A stretch of 64,000 nt of DNA from Gonocerus acuteangulatus (GCA_946811695.1 OX328123.1:32119873-32183872); one strand, 5' to 3'; shown: positions 34,810 through 46,858, counted from the first letter of the stretch. The notes: generated by a model from the letters alone, not told the origin. Numbers and translations: made by a program.

Positions 34810-35320
34810 ATAAAGAAATGAATGAGTATTTAAAATACATATTTTCATCATTAATGAGTAAGGTTCCTCTTTGCCTTCACTCCTAATAAATGCCTATTTT
34901 AATTACAGTACTGCCTATTTTCAGTATTTTAAGTGCCTTTTTGCCTGCCTATTTCACCCAAAAATAAATGCCTAACTTCCGGGCTCTAATTATTACATAT
35001 TATATTCATATTCCTCCCTGACTACTGTCCTATAAATAGATATTACATCTAGGTATATATCCTTATTTATAACATTAATAATACGAAGAACGGCAGTAAT
35101 CTCTCCTCCCTAGCTTACATCTGCTTCCTACTTTAGCATCACGTGGCGGGCTGTCGGAATCCCTTTCTTATCGGAAATTAATATTTCCGTTAAAAGGAAT
35201 AGATGGAATGTCATTGTCTTCGTCATAAGGGGAAATAAATGCCTTCCCAGTAATTTGTAAGAAAAATGGTTGTGTATCATTGAGTTAGAATGGAGGGGAG
35301 GGAGTCTAAACGAAAATAGA
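34810..35320. other. Unassigned AT-rich stretch
   Basis: No repeat family or coding frame recognised between the Helitron copy and family A copy 2. Confidence 0.45.
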
Positions 35321-36440
35321 AGTCCGACTCGCAGGAACTGCATCATCTTAGCGCGGTTCCGTTCTTATCTCTAGACTCATTTAAAATAGAAGCTGTTATT
35401 ATTTTGGTTCCACATTTCTAGAAAGCATGAAGATTAGATAGTTAGCCTTCGAGGTGATAAGTAAAGATGGAATGGTTAGGATTCGGCTAAAGAAACCCTA
35501 ATACGATTTTTGTTAAAAAATCTATATTTAGGACGTTTCGGTTACTCATTGGTAGCCTTCGTCAGCAATGAAAGTGCCGGGAGGAGAGAGAGGACCAAAG
35601 TTGACAGTTCCATCTTTACTTTCAAGAAAGGTCTTATTTACGATCTTACCTGGATGGGTCCCCTCCCTAGGAAGAAGCCCGCTAGGCAGTTGAAAAGCTA
35701 TATCTTGGAAATCCATATCACTAACATTTAATTGTTTTTCTTATTTTTCTTAACCTGTTTTATTTTCAAATACATTATCCAACTACAAGCAATTAAAAAA
35801 TAACAAGGAATAAAAAACAGACAAAAAGAACAGTTCGAATAAGCGAAATCAATTACTTTAAAGTTTTAAGCTCTTATTTCTCCGATTGACATCGCCTGAT
35901 CAAAACTTTTATTAGAACCTTTTTTTTAGAGCATTTAATAAGCTTTCTAATGGTATTCTTCCGTTTACCAAGACTCTCAACCTTTTTCGAGATATTATGG
36001 AAAGTAAACAAAGTTACTAAAACTTTTTATGTCTGTTAATAAAATATTTTATTCTAACCCTTCCTTAACTCCAAACGTAACTAAAATTTCAACATATTAG
36101 TTTTGATGAAAGTAGAACATGCAGAAAATGTTTCAACTGAATCCCATGATTCTAAGTACCCAAACCAAAAACGGTATTCAAAAACTATTTTTCCAATTTT
36201 CTCGAAAACGGTTAAAGCTATCGCCTTGAAAATGGTTTCATTCGTTTTCCTAGCCCAGGAAGCATATAAAACGAGTAATTACAAGCTTAAAAACTCAAAA
36301 ACGTAAGCGTTACGTTTTTTTTTTTGCGCGAATTTCGCCCCAAACGCCATCTTCCAATAGGCGGATTTTGCTGGTTAACGAACTTGACCTTTCAAATTAG
36401 ACGAAAGATTTTTGTACCAAATTTTATCATTTGGTACATA

Positions 36441-36495
<55 letters not shown>

Positions 36496-36637
36496 CACAA
36501 ATTTGAACCACCGTTATTTTCGGTCTCTAGGGGTTCTGAAACGCGAAATTTTCTAGTCGGCATTTCCGGATTGTTTCATTGTATCAACCTTATAAGCGGG
36601 GTTCCTCCCTATGGGGGAGGGAGGAACCGCGCTAAAA
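35321..36637 (+). mobile_element. Family A Helentron-like element, copy 2
   Basis: 5' AGTCCGACTCGCAGGAACTG, subterminal TTAGCGCGGTTCCGTT, (TA)n at 36441-36489. The 3' hairpin arms GGTTCCTCCCT and AGGGAGGAACC are perfect, and the end is GCGCTAAAA. This is the best preserved copy. 35470-35580 inside it carries a Penelope-like terminal phrase, perhaps an older insertion. Confidence 0.75.
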
Positions 36638-36645
36638 GTTGAAGC

Positions 36646-37157
<512 letters not shown>

Positions 37158-37165
<8 letters not shown>

Positions 37166-37329
37166 CCTACACTTTTTTAGCATTGGAAGATAGATAACAC
37201 TCCCTCCACTGGAGGGAGTGTTATCTATCTTCCAATGCTAAAAAAGTGTAGGTCTAAAATTGAGTTAGTAGATAGTGGACATTGAGTTAGTAGATAGTGG
37301 AGGGCCTCCACTATCTACTAACTCAATGT
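37158..37329. repeat. Two adjacent perfect palindromes
   Basis: 37158-37260 is a perfect palindrome with 51-bp arms around a single base (37209). 37279-37329 is a second one with 25-bp arms around 37304. Between them one arm of the second palindrome is repeated directly (37259-37279 and 37281-37301). Confidence 0.9.
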
Positions 37330-37395
37330 TGCGTATCATATTTCTGAAGTAATGTCTTTAATAATGGCAAAGACAGTTATGTTAATTCATGTTGG

Positions 37396-37573
37396 GAGGC
37401 CCGGTGGCCGTGTGTGTCCGTGCCAAAGGTCGTGGGTTCGATTCCCACTATGGGGTGGTGGCTTTTCTTTAGAAGAAAGAAAAGGCATCAGCCTTATCCT
37501 GTCTAGAAAGGGTGGTAACCTGTAGATAACCCGTCCCAAAATTCCTAGTTAATAAAAATGGACGTTAAAAGTT
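37396..37573 (+). mobile_element. SINE family 2, tRNA-like head
   Basis: A B box match GGTTCGATTCC near 37435 and a weaker A box in GAGGCCCGGTGGCCGTG. Then comes the body with AGGGTGGTAACCTGTAGATA and the end GGACGTTAAAAGTT. Target duplication AATTCATGTTGG lies at 37384-37395 and at 38032-38043, on the far side of a LINE fragment that landed in the SINE tail. Confidence 0.75.
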
Positions 37574-37574
37574 T

Positions 37575-38014
37575 ATTTATTTTTTTTTTTTTTTAATGCC
37601 GATAAATTATGATCTTTATTGGTAATTTACAATCTGTACAGTTATGTACAATAAGTAAAATTGGTCAAAATATACATAAAACATAGTGAATGAGATGAGG
37701 GGAGGAGGCAGACATTCCTGCCACTCCCAATGAAAGTTATTGTATTTCTTTCTTTAATTAAAAATTGGTCTCTTTTTTAAACTATATACATTATTTACAA
37801 TATTTACACTATTTACATTATTTTATGAGTCAGGCAAATTAACCAGTAGTAAATTGTCTCGTGGCCAATGGCGGCGAAGGCGTCGAGGAGGATTATCTGG
37901 GATGACGTTGGAAGAGAGGGATCTACCAAGAGGATTGGGGTGGGCTGGGAGTTTTGAGAAAAAGGTCAGGAATCGGGATTTGGCTAATTCATGGACAAAG
38001 GGTATATCTGTTAA
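37575..38014 (-). mobile_element. 5'-truncated LINE insertion
   Basis: A minus-strand insertion with its poly(A) tail (a T run on the plus strand, 37577-37594), 3' UTR and a C-terminal coding piece. Flanks GTTAAAAGTT at about 37565-37574 and 38010-38019 look like a target duplication. Confidence 0.65.
37823..38014 (-). pseudogene. LINE ORF2 C-terminal 63 codons
   Basis: The frame reads LTDIPFVHELAKSRFLTFFS, then KLPAHPNPLGRSLSS and PPRRLRRHWPRDNLLL, ending in a stop. H-x-N-P-L followed by an R-R-L-R/K-R-x-x-P-R tail is typical of the C-terminus of jockey/CR1-type LINE polymerases. The 5' part was never inserted. This clade differs from that of the LINE at 62673. Confidence 0.65.
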
Positions 38015-38073
38015 AAGTTAAATAAATAAATAATTCATGTTGGCGTTACTAATACTTTATGTTTCTTGTTCAG

Positions 38074-38143
38074 GTGCAGCTTTCAGTCCTCAATTCTGGG
38101 AGCAGTACGACCATTATCAGGAAATCTACCGCAAGTCTAAGCA
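38074..38143 (+). CDS. RhoGEF exon d: DH domain, middle
   Basis: A 70-nt exon with acceptor TTTCTTGTTCAG and donor CA/GTGAGTATG. With the carried base it reads GAAFSPQFWEQYDHYQEIYR then KSKQ. This matches the DH segment I-G-x-x-F-x-x-x-F...Y-x-x-Y, where the GTPase-contacting helix begins. The acceptor is only 30 nt from the target duplication of a SINE/LINE insertion, so the branch point must be within that distance or in inserted DNA. Confidence 0.85.
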
Positions 38144-38492
38144 GTGAGTATGACCATATGTAATCATTAAATTTACAAATTTATATATATTATTGGAGAA
38201 TGGATAAACCAGGCCTCAATTACAGAGCCCCATTTAGCGTCCAATTATTGTGGAGTAAAAGTATCAAATAACGGTTTTCGACGCAAACGTAAGATGGTAT
38301 ACTTAACTTCTTCTTGAAAAAAAAAAAAAAATAATAAGAAGCAATTGTTAAGGAAAAGCTTAACAAAAGTTATTCACAATGGGTGGTGTGATTAAAATGG
38401 TGTTGATGCTACCACTTCAATATTTTGAAGTTGTAACTGCCTTTAGTGTGATTAAACCGGACCTACAACTACCCCCTGTAGATATATCTCGT

Positions 38493-38630
38493 TTTTAGCG
38501 CGGTTCCTCCCTCCCCCATAGGGAGGAACCCCGCTTATAAGGTTGATACAATGAAACAATCCGGAAGTGCCGAATAGAAAATTTCGCGTTTCAGAACCCC
38601 TAGAGACCGAAAATAACGGTGGTTCAAATT

Positions 38631-38670
<40 letters not shown>

Positions 38671-39106
38671 TTCTTAAAACTTTAAATTAATTGATTTCGT
38701 TTATTCGAACGGTTCTTTTTGTCTGTTTTACTACTTGTTATTTTTCAATTGCTTATCGTTGGATAATGTATTTGACAATAAAACTGGTTAAGTTAAATAA
38801 CAAAAACAATTTATTGTTAGAAATATAGATTTCAAAGATTCCAAGACCTTGTAACTAGCGGGACCTAGTGTTAGCCGACCCTTCCAGGTAAGATTGTAAA
38901 TCATGACCTTTCAAGACTTTACTACACACAGGAATGGCGTTAGTGACCTTAAGGGTTGACACGCCATTATAATAATTAATTAAAAAAAAAAAAAAAAAAG
39001 ACTGGTGGAACCAAAATAATAACTGCCTCTATTTTAATCTTTCCAAATTAGACTAGGGATATGTACGGAATCGCGCTAAGATGATGCAGTTCCTGCCAGA
39101 CGGACT
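38493..39106 (-). mobile_element. Family A element, shortened reverse copy
   Basis: 3' end TTTTTAGCGCGGTTCCTCCC with the complementary hairpin arm GGGAGGAACCCCGC. (TA)n at 38633-38667. The 5' end is complement TCCTGCCAGACGGACTTTTT. About 600 bp, with most of the interior deleted. Confidence 0.65.
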
Positions 39107-39259
39107 TTTTAGTTAGTTACGTCATTCTTGGTGCGATATAAGAGAAGCTACAACTACCTAGGTGTAGTTACATCTTTGTTTTCTTCAAGTCTAAGGAGGA
39201 GCAGACTTCACTTTTGTCAGATGTTCTTCAAGATCAGAATTAATACTATATGAATTATT

Positions 39260-39412
39260 ACGGGACGTATATAGGAAATAAATTTTGACTAACGGGGAGT
39301 TTGGGGCTCTATTAGACCCCAAAAAATATATTTTTTGTGGACTAAGTGATATTATTTAATTTATTTTTGACGCATTATTACCGATTAAATCAAATTACAT
39401 TTCGGGGGGGGG
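39260..39412. mobile_element. Partial MITE family G
   Basis: Starts GGGACGTATATAGGAAATAA and has the AAGTGATATTATTTAATTTA interior and TTTCGGGGGG run. It is cut at about 39412, where a Harbinger transposase piece begins. Confidence 0.5.
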
Positions 39413-39415
39413 GGT

Positions 39416-39458
39416 GCGGATATAGAACGTGTTTTTGGGCAACTGAAAAAAAGGTTCC

Positions 39459-39527
<69 letters not shown>

Positions 39528-39700
39528 GCAACTGGGTAAATTTAGCACTTGAAAGAATACGAAAACTAGTAATGAGCTGTGCTGTACTCCATAATATTGC
39601 TGAAAATCTTAAAGCCTTTAAATTTTGTGGAATTAGACGACACTGCAGACAGTGTTGCAACAAAAGTTCGTGGAGAAGAAAAGCGAAATAAAATGTTTGC
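39416..39700 (+). pseudogene. Harbinger (PIF) transposase remnant split by a T tract
   Basis: 39416-39463 reads ADIERVFGQLKKRFPI. After 65 T the frame resumes as NLALERIRKLVMSCAVLHNI then AENLKAF. E-R-x-F-G-x-L-K-x-R-F-P and M-x-C-A-V-L-H-N flank the last catalytic acid region of Harbinger nucleases (DDE_4). The 20-25 residues expected between them are missing and replaced by the T run. A further frameshift follows, with RGEEKRNK in another frame. The protein is dead here. Confidence 0.65.
39462..39526. repeat. Poly(T) tract, 65 bp
   Basis: Uninterrupted T run inside the Harbinger remnant. No retroelement body is visible on its right side. Its length may be affected by sequencing slippage. 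Confidence 0.9.
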
Positions 39701-39784
39701 CTTTTTTTTTCTTCAAATTTTCAGAATGCCTAATGCCTAATTAATGAGTATTTTTGAATTAATATAATTTGTATAATTATTTCT

Positions 39785-39990
39785 TCAAAATTTAACGTCC
39801 ATTTATTATTAACTACGAAGGGCGTAATAACCTTGCCTGTTTAATGCTCTCCAAAACAGGAATCTAATCTATTAACTACGAATTTTAGGACTTGTTATCA
39901 ATAGGTTACCACCCTTTTCTAGCCAGGATAGGGGTGGTGCCTATTCTTTTTTCGAAAGAAAAGTCACCACGCCTAATGGGAATCGAATAT
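39785..39990 (-). mobile_element. SINE family 2, reverse copies
   Basis: TTTAACGTCCATTTATTATT near 39790 and a longer match from 39878: GGTTACCACCCTTTTCTAGCC, GGAAAGAAAAG-type hairpin and a B box complement GGGAATCGAA. At least one copy, possibly two pieces. Confidence 0.55.
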
Positions 39991-39999
39991 AATTTGTTT

Positions 40000-40535
40000 A
40001 ATAAATCAAGTTGTAAATTACTCAATTTGTTTATTAAATCAATGTAATTTTTTATATAACAAATCTCTATCTAGAGATTTCTTATCAGTCATTCTTTCAT
40101 CTTCAGATGACGGCCACATTTTGCACAACTTAACTACTGCTGAAGGACAAGAATGAATATGTGCCTAGCAGAGACTGACAAGGAAGAGTACTAATGAAAA
40201 CAGGAAATAAAACCTGTATGGATAGGAAAGGGTCGACACGTTCCAACATGAAAGGTAGATACTACTACAGGGTAGTTGTACCTACCCATAGTTGTAGCTT
40301 CAGTTTTTCCAGCTACCACTCCATCTAGGGTAGTTGTAACTACGGAGTGGTAGCCTTTCTTTAATCACAGCCATCTGAGTTGAAGCTAAACCTACACCGT
40401 AGTCTCTACTAGGTATACACTTCGTTTTTATCATACCACCCATTATCTATAGCAGGACACTTTCAATGTGGGATGCTTATGACAAATTAACAACTCTTCA
40501 ATTTTGTGCAAGCAATATACCACTTTTAGCACTAG
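40000..40535. other. Unassigned stretch
   Basis: Moderate base composition and several imperfect inverted phrases of the type CTACCCTAGTTG/GGTAGTTGTA near 40260-40400, perhaps a decayed fold-back. No coding evidence. Confidence 0.35.
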
Positions 40536-40539
40536 ATAT

Positions 40540-40858
40540 GATGTAGAACCTGAGTTCAAATCTCGAGCCAGCACTGAAGATATTTATCTTCTAATGTCTT
40601 CGTTCAAGGTTTGGATTCGGCCTCCCTGACCGTCCTTAGGCCAACCCAGTCTTTAATTAATTTGTTAATGGGTACCTTACTGCTAATGATCCTAGCAGTC
40701 GAAGCAGCAAAGAGGAAATCAGGCGACGAGAGCATAGTACTGACCACAATATCTCCCTAGTGTTCCGTATGATTATGAATCAGATACCTCTATATTATCT
40801 GTCCTTCAGGGCCCTCGGGACATGCTACGTTTTTTTTTTTTTTTTTATTTTTTTTTAT
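40540..40858 (+). mobile_element. SINE family 1, copy with long T tail
   Basis: A decayed head with a GAGTTCAAATCTCG B box-like phrase, then TTTATCTTCTAATGTCTTCG, CCAACCCAGTCTTTAATTAA and AGGGCCCTCGGGACATGCTA. It ends in a T-rich run. Its order is the same as the copies at 10201 and 45780. Confidence 0.7.
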
Positions 40859-42349
40859 TTCAGGACCAATTAACATTTTATTGAAATAAGTGTACCCTCT
40901 CTGCAAAACACAACTGAGAGAGAAGAACTAAAAGCCTGCGTTTCTAGTTAGGAGTGGGGTGGGAGCATTTACAAACAAACAAATTATTTCGTGCCTATGA
41001 TGCGTATGTCCTATGATGGTGGCTTGCGCTAGGTCTATATCTAGCTTGTGCTGGCTAAGTGTCTGGAGCAGATAAACACTAGCTGGCCGCTGCTTCTTAT
41101 TGTGCTGACTATAAGCGGAGCCTTCAGAGGGTTGCACTCAGGGAATTTTCGAGGAACCTCTTGTATATACACACTAGACATGCGCGCCGCGCCGGGGTTT
41201 TGAGTGGCGCGCCGCCGCCGAGCCCATCCAGTCGGCGCGCCGATTTCCTTGGCCAAATTGGACAAAATGGTGTAACGGGTGGGTGAGGGTAGGAAAACTA
41301 CGAGTGCACTGCGTGTTGCCCGGCCAGCGCCATTATGAGCTTACCTTCTGATCCCGTAAACGCTTGTGTGGTGTGATTGTTGATTGGAAAATTACAAAGT
41401 TCGTATCGAAAAAGCGTAAGATAAAAGAATTTAATATAAACATGCTCCTTAACATAACAAATAAATCCATCTTTTGAGGGAAATAGTTTGGAAACCACGC
41501 AAATTAAGAGAAAAATTAAAAAATAGTCCGACTCGCAGGAACTGCGTCATCTTAGCGCGGTTCCGTTTATAACCCTAGCGCTATTAGCAAAGGAATAAAT
41601 ACAGTCTCTGCTAGGGTTGGATGTTTCGTTAAAAATATAATATAAATCTCAAACAGAAGGAAGTCGCCGCAACTGGAAAGTGACAGTAACCTAACCGGAA
41701 CTGACTCCCCGCCAACAAACGTTCGCCCAGCGAAAACACTATTATCATTTAGTTTCTCATTTTCTTGCCTTCTTTTACTAATAGACTAATTTTTCTGACA
41801 ACTACAATTTGAAACAAGTTAGTTAAACAAACACAAAACCCCGTTCAAAAGAACAAAATAAATGCTTTCGAAGTTGTAAGCCTTTATTTCTCCGATTTAC
41901 ATCACCCCATCGGAAATTACTTTATAACCATTTTTATAGAGACATCAGTAAGCTTTCGAATGGTAACGTTTCCCTTGCCACAACTTTTCAACCGATTTAA
42001 AAATATTTACTAAAAAATACGAAAATCCCAAACGTCCACTAATAATTTTTTTTTTTCTTAACTCCAAATGTAATCAATATCTTAGTTTAGATGAAATTCA
42101 AACACATAGAACACATTTCAATGGAACCCCACGATTTCATGAACCAAAACCGAAAATAAGTTACATTAATGTTTGTTCCACTTATCTCAAAGACTGTTAC
42201 AGATATGGCCTTAAAAAGGGTTCCATTCGTTTTCGTATGTTAAGGGACGCAAGCATCTGCAAGCATTTAAGCCCAAAAACGTAAGCGTTACGATTTTAGC
42301 ATAAATATGTTTAAGCGGTGACTAACCTGGAAAAAAAAACCGTTACAAA

Positions 42350-42680
42350 ATAGTGTACGCTGGCGTACGCGCATACGCAGTAGGCTTCCAGCATGCTCAG
42401 GTGCGACCACGCATGCGCAGTGGCGTTAGCGAGGTGCAGTGGCGGTCGCGCATGCGTAGTGGCCACCTACAAAAAGGCGAATGTGTCACAAAAAAGTGTC
42501 CGCTGGAGTACGCTCATGTGCAGTGGCCATTTACAAATAAGATGACTGTATGTTATACAGTACATTAAATAGGTTTGTCGGGTGGACCTAAGCGTAACAA
42601 AAATGTGTCCGCTGGCGTTCGCTCAAGCGCGGTGGCCATGTCCGAAAAAGAATATGTTATACAGAACATTACTAGGTTTG
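42350..42680. repeat. GC-rich degenerate tandem repeat
   Basis: Recurring phrases GTGTCCGCTGG(C/A)GT and CGCATGCGCAGTGGC/GCGGTGGCCA, with AGGTTTGTCGGGT(G/A)GACCTA twice. Short unit arrays rich in CpG. Frames across it are Arg/Val-rich and not convincing as protein. Confidence 0.6.
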
Positions 42681-42787
42681 TCGGGTAGACCTAAAGCATA
42701 TTTATCTTCCTGAATTTGAGCAGAAGGCTCTAAACAAAATCTTTTTTATTCGCACGAATTTCGTATCAAACCCCATTAACGAGCTTG

Positions 42788-42824
42788 ACGCTTCAAATTA
42801 GACGATTTTTGTTCATCAAAATCT

Positions 42825-42922
<98 letters not shown>

Positions 42923-42961
42923 AAATTTTGATGAACAAAAATCGTCTAATTTGAAGCGTCA
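42788..42961. repeat. Fold-back around a (TA)n tract
   Basis: About 45-bp arms (TTAGACGATTTTTGTTCATC on the left and its complement GATGAACAAAAATCGTCTAA on the right) flank about 85 bp of TA dinucleotides, which are themselves self-complementary. The whole 174 bp can form one hairpin. Confidence 0.85.
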
Positions 42962-43562
42962 TTGACATTTAAGGAGGCTAAAAAAATAGCCCACGCCGCG
43001 CGCGCCGCCGCCGCCGACCATTTTTGTCCGGCGCGCCGCCGCCGGAGAATTCAGCCCCGGCGCGCATGTCTAATACACACACACACCAATATAATTTATA
43101 TATGTATGTAAAGACAATACGAATCAATCTGTATGTATTTTATTATTTTTATTTAAATTTTAACGTCTCTATCTGTGTGTACAGTGAAATTTTGTCCAGA
43201 ATAGGAACAGCCGTGGAGGATGTTAGTATTTTTAATTTTTGTCAATATATTTAAAACGTAGGCTTTAAATGAAAGCAGAGTGTTGAGTAGAACCAAAGTT
43301 GCGAATGTTTGAATAATTTCATCGACAAAATAAAGGAAAAATAGGGGTGTAATGGGAGCAGTGTACTAAAAGGGAGCGCCTTTAACAACACACAAAGCAC
43401 AACGCTTTTACGAGGCGTGGTTCATAAAATCTTGACTTCTAAGTGGGATTAAATCAGGGTTTAAATGTTTAATTTCAACGACATCAGTGCTGATATTAAG
43501 TTTAGATGAAAAATATTATAATAAATCCAGACAAAGTTGTTTAAAATTGTATTAGGTTTCAA

Positions 43563-43618
43563 TAAAAAAAAAAAAATAAAAAAAAAAAAAAAAAAATAAA
43601 AAAAAAAAAAAAAAAAAT
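43563..43618. repeat. A-rich tract
   Basis: Runs of A broken by single T. It may be a retroelement tail, but no body was recognised to its left. Confidence 0.7.
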
Positions 43619-43971
43619 GCATTGAAACCGGCTGAGATTTGGAGGCTGTAGCCGTTTTTGAAACACGAAAAGTCGTGTGACCCCACTGTACGACGTGCTA
43701 TGCTACATCCACTTTATATTAAATAGCTCTTATCTTGCTGCGCCATACCTGCACCTACTTTATATTATATAAAAAATATATAAAGAAAATCAATCAATGT
43801 TAAACTGTAAAAGTATGACCCTGAGTAATAATATAAAAATCAGTGGAAGAGATAGCATATATAGATAGCAATTGAGTTAACTTGCCAAAGAACTGACAAA
43901 ATTACAAAGATGAAATGATGTTCCGTTACTGTCCGTCTTGGTGAATATCTCATTTTTCGAAAGTGACAGAT

Positions 43972-44221
43972 GGGCATATATAAGAGGGGGGGCTGAGGTG
44001 GCTGCAGAACCCCCCCAAAATTTTCATTTGATAGGTAAAAATGAGGCTTAAACCCCTTAAAATAAACTAAATAAGATCACTTACCTAATAAAAAATATTT
44101 TATTTTGGGTGTAATAGCGTTTTAGTTCTCTAAAACTATTCCAATTTCTAGATCTTTAGTATTCCTTACCCCCAAAATTAACACAGTCCCCCCCCCCGGA
44201 AATTATTTTCTATATACGCCC
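43972..44221. mobile_element. Palindromic MITE, family G, copy 3
   Basis: Ends GGGCATATATAAG and TATATACGCCCA. C/G runs and AAACTAAATAAGATCACTTA inside. Confidence 0.7.
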
Positions 44222-44538
44222 ATGCGTTTTGGGTTTCTAACATTCCAACAATGGGGTTATCAGTTATTTATCAATAAACTATGAATTTAAATAATAAAAT
44301 TCTTTGTGAGCTTTGGATCTTAATAAAATAATTTAATCTATCTTTCCATTTAAATTATTATCCAGAGGGATTGTGTGTTTATTGTAGATGGCTGCACTAT
44401 GGACTGTTTGCTTGACTGTATGTGAAGAGTTACTGATAAAAATTCAGATAGATAATAGATAAGAAATGAAATGTGTTTGCTGGTTTGGAGTATTGTTCCG
44501 CACTGTTCAAAGCGCCGTGAGTCACCGCCTATTGCAAC

Positions 44539-44735
44539 ATGGTGTATATTGTTTCAATAATTGCAGAGATGAATGTTGTGTCGGAAGCTCCACTCAATGA
44601 ACAACCTTCCTCATTCACCTTGCGAGAAATGATCAAGAACAAGGGAACCAACAGATTCACATATCAACGCGCCTGGTGTTTTACGGTCTTCTTCCAAGAA
44701 GTTCTTCTTGCGTCAATGGCCGATAACAAAGGCAA
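44539..44735 (+). other. Unrecognised 65-codon frame beside family A
   Basis: The frame includes MNVVSEAPLNEQPSSFTLRE and KNKGTNRFTYQRAW, with clearly non-repetitive composition. AATTGCAG precedes the ATG as an acceptor-like site. It lies between RhoGEF exons d and e, but inclusion there would break the DH fold. The frame ends where the family A copy begins. I do not recognise it; it may be a captured or decayed coding piece. Confidence 0.25.
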
Positions 44736-46331
<1,596 letters not shown>

Positions 46332-46410
46332 AGTTAGTTAAAAACGACTCATATCTTTTAAGCCTCAGAATTAAGAAGCAGCTCCATTCGGGTGAGTTGC
46401 TAGGTCTCGG

Positions 46411-46632
46411 TTAACTCCTTGGCACCCACATTTGTTCTCTTTTCAAGTTCCTTAAAATATCTGGAAACAGCCATGGCACTTGTTCTAAGTTTTGAACCCA
46501 ATTAACGAGTGGTTCGGTTTGATACCTTCTTGGCATAACTTCCAGAGTTTTTATCTCTTCCAAACCTTCCTTCGAAAGATATCTACCGACATTTTTGTGT
46601 ACACCGAGCCTGAAGGAGATGAAGTTATGCAA
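46411..46632 (-). other. Unrecognised 73-codon minus-strand frame
   Basis: The frame includes FRLGVHKNVGRYLSKEGLEE, PRRYQTEPLVNWVQNLEQVP and LFPDILRNLKREQMWVP. Composition is protein-like and the region is not repetitive. It lies just upstream of RhoGEF exon e. No family was recognised. It could be a decayed transposon gene or a small antisense exon. Confidence 0.25.
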
Positions 46633-46664
46633 TATGTATTACAACAACATATACTTTGTTTCAG

Positions 46665-46767
46665 GTTATTACGGGAGAAAGCGAAGCAGGAAGAAGACTT
46701 CGAAGAGCTTTGCAGACTTCGGAGAGGGGCAGCGAAGTTTGGACTTAATGACCTCCTTGACTTACCG
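46665..46767 (+). CDS. RhoGEF exon e: DH domain up to the QR helix
   Basis: Acceptor TTTGTTTCAG, donor CCG/GTCAGT. With the CA carried from exon d it reads QLLREKAKQEEDFEELCRLR, then RGAAKFGLNDLLDLP. In DH domains a basic/acidic helix is followed by L-x-D/S-L-L-x-x-P-V/M-Q-R, so the exon stops exactly before V-Q-R. The next exon should start with a GTNCAR-type codon pair. I did not find it in the remaining 17 kb. Confidence 0.85.
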
Positions 46768-46858
46768 GTCAGTACTGTTTCTTAATTCTTTTTCATTTGT
46801 TCATTCTATAATGTACAGAGGAAGAAAACTTTGTGCGCAATGTTTTCGAAAAAAATTA

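Larger units (their letters stand above)
41525..42961 (+). mobile_element. Family A element, copy 4, with rearranged 3' end
   Basis: 5' AGTCCGACTCGCAGGAACTG, then the family A interior. At 42340-42680 a GC-rich repeat replaces part of it. The normal 3' hairpin end is absent: after the (TA)n tract the sequence folds back onto itself. Confidence 0.65.
41175..43072. mobile_element. CpG-rich hAT-like element with 8-bp target duplication
   Basis: Ends TAGACATGCGCGCC and GGCGCGCATGTCTA are inverted, followed on both sides by GGCGCGCCGCCGCCG. The 8-bp flanks ATACACAC are identical (41167-41174, 43073-43080). The interior is mostly a family A copy. The GC-rich ends contrast with the AT-rich window. 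No transposase. The flank lies in a CA-rich run, so chance identity is possible but less likely given the TIRs. Confidence 0.7.

Noticed and set aside
37396..37470. A tRNA gene on the plus strand
   Set aside because: Only the B box is good. No acceptor stem pairing, and it continues into a repeated SINE body.
39346..39663. Frames with long Phe or Lys runs
   Set aside because: They read through the 65-T tract. The real signal is the Harbinger frame on either side. The Phe-run frames at 19321-19638 and 61764-62081 fail for the same reason.
42353..42568. Arg/Val-rich 71-codon frame
   Set aside because: It is the translation of a short GC-rich tandem repeat.
44539..44735. An extra RhoGEF exon between d and e
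   Set aside because: Exons d and e already join in phase at the expected place in the DH domain, and the extra peptide has no DH similarity.
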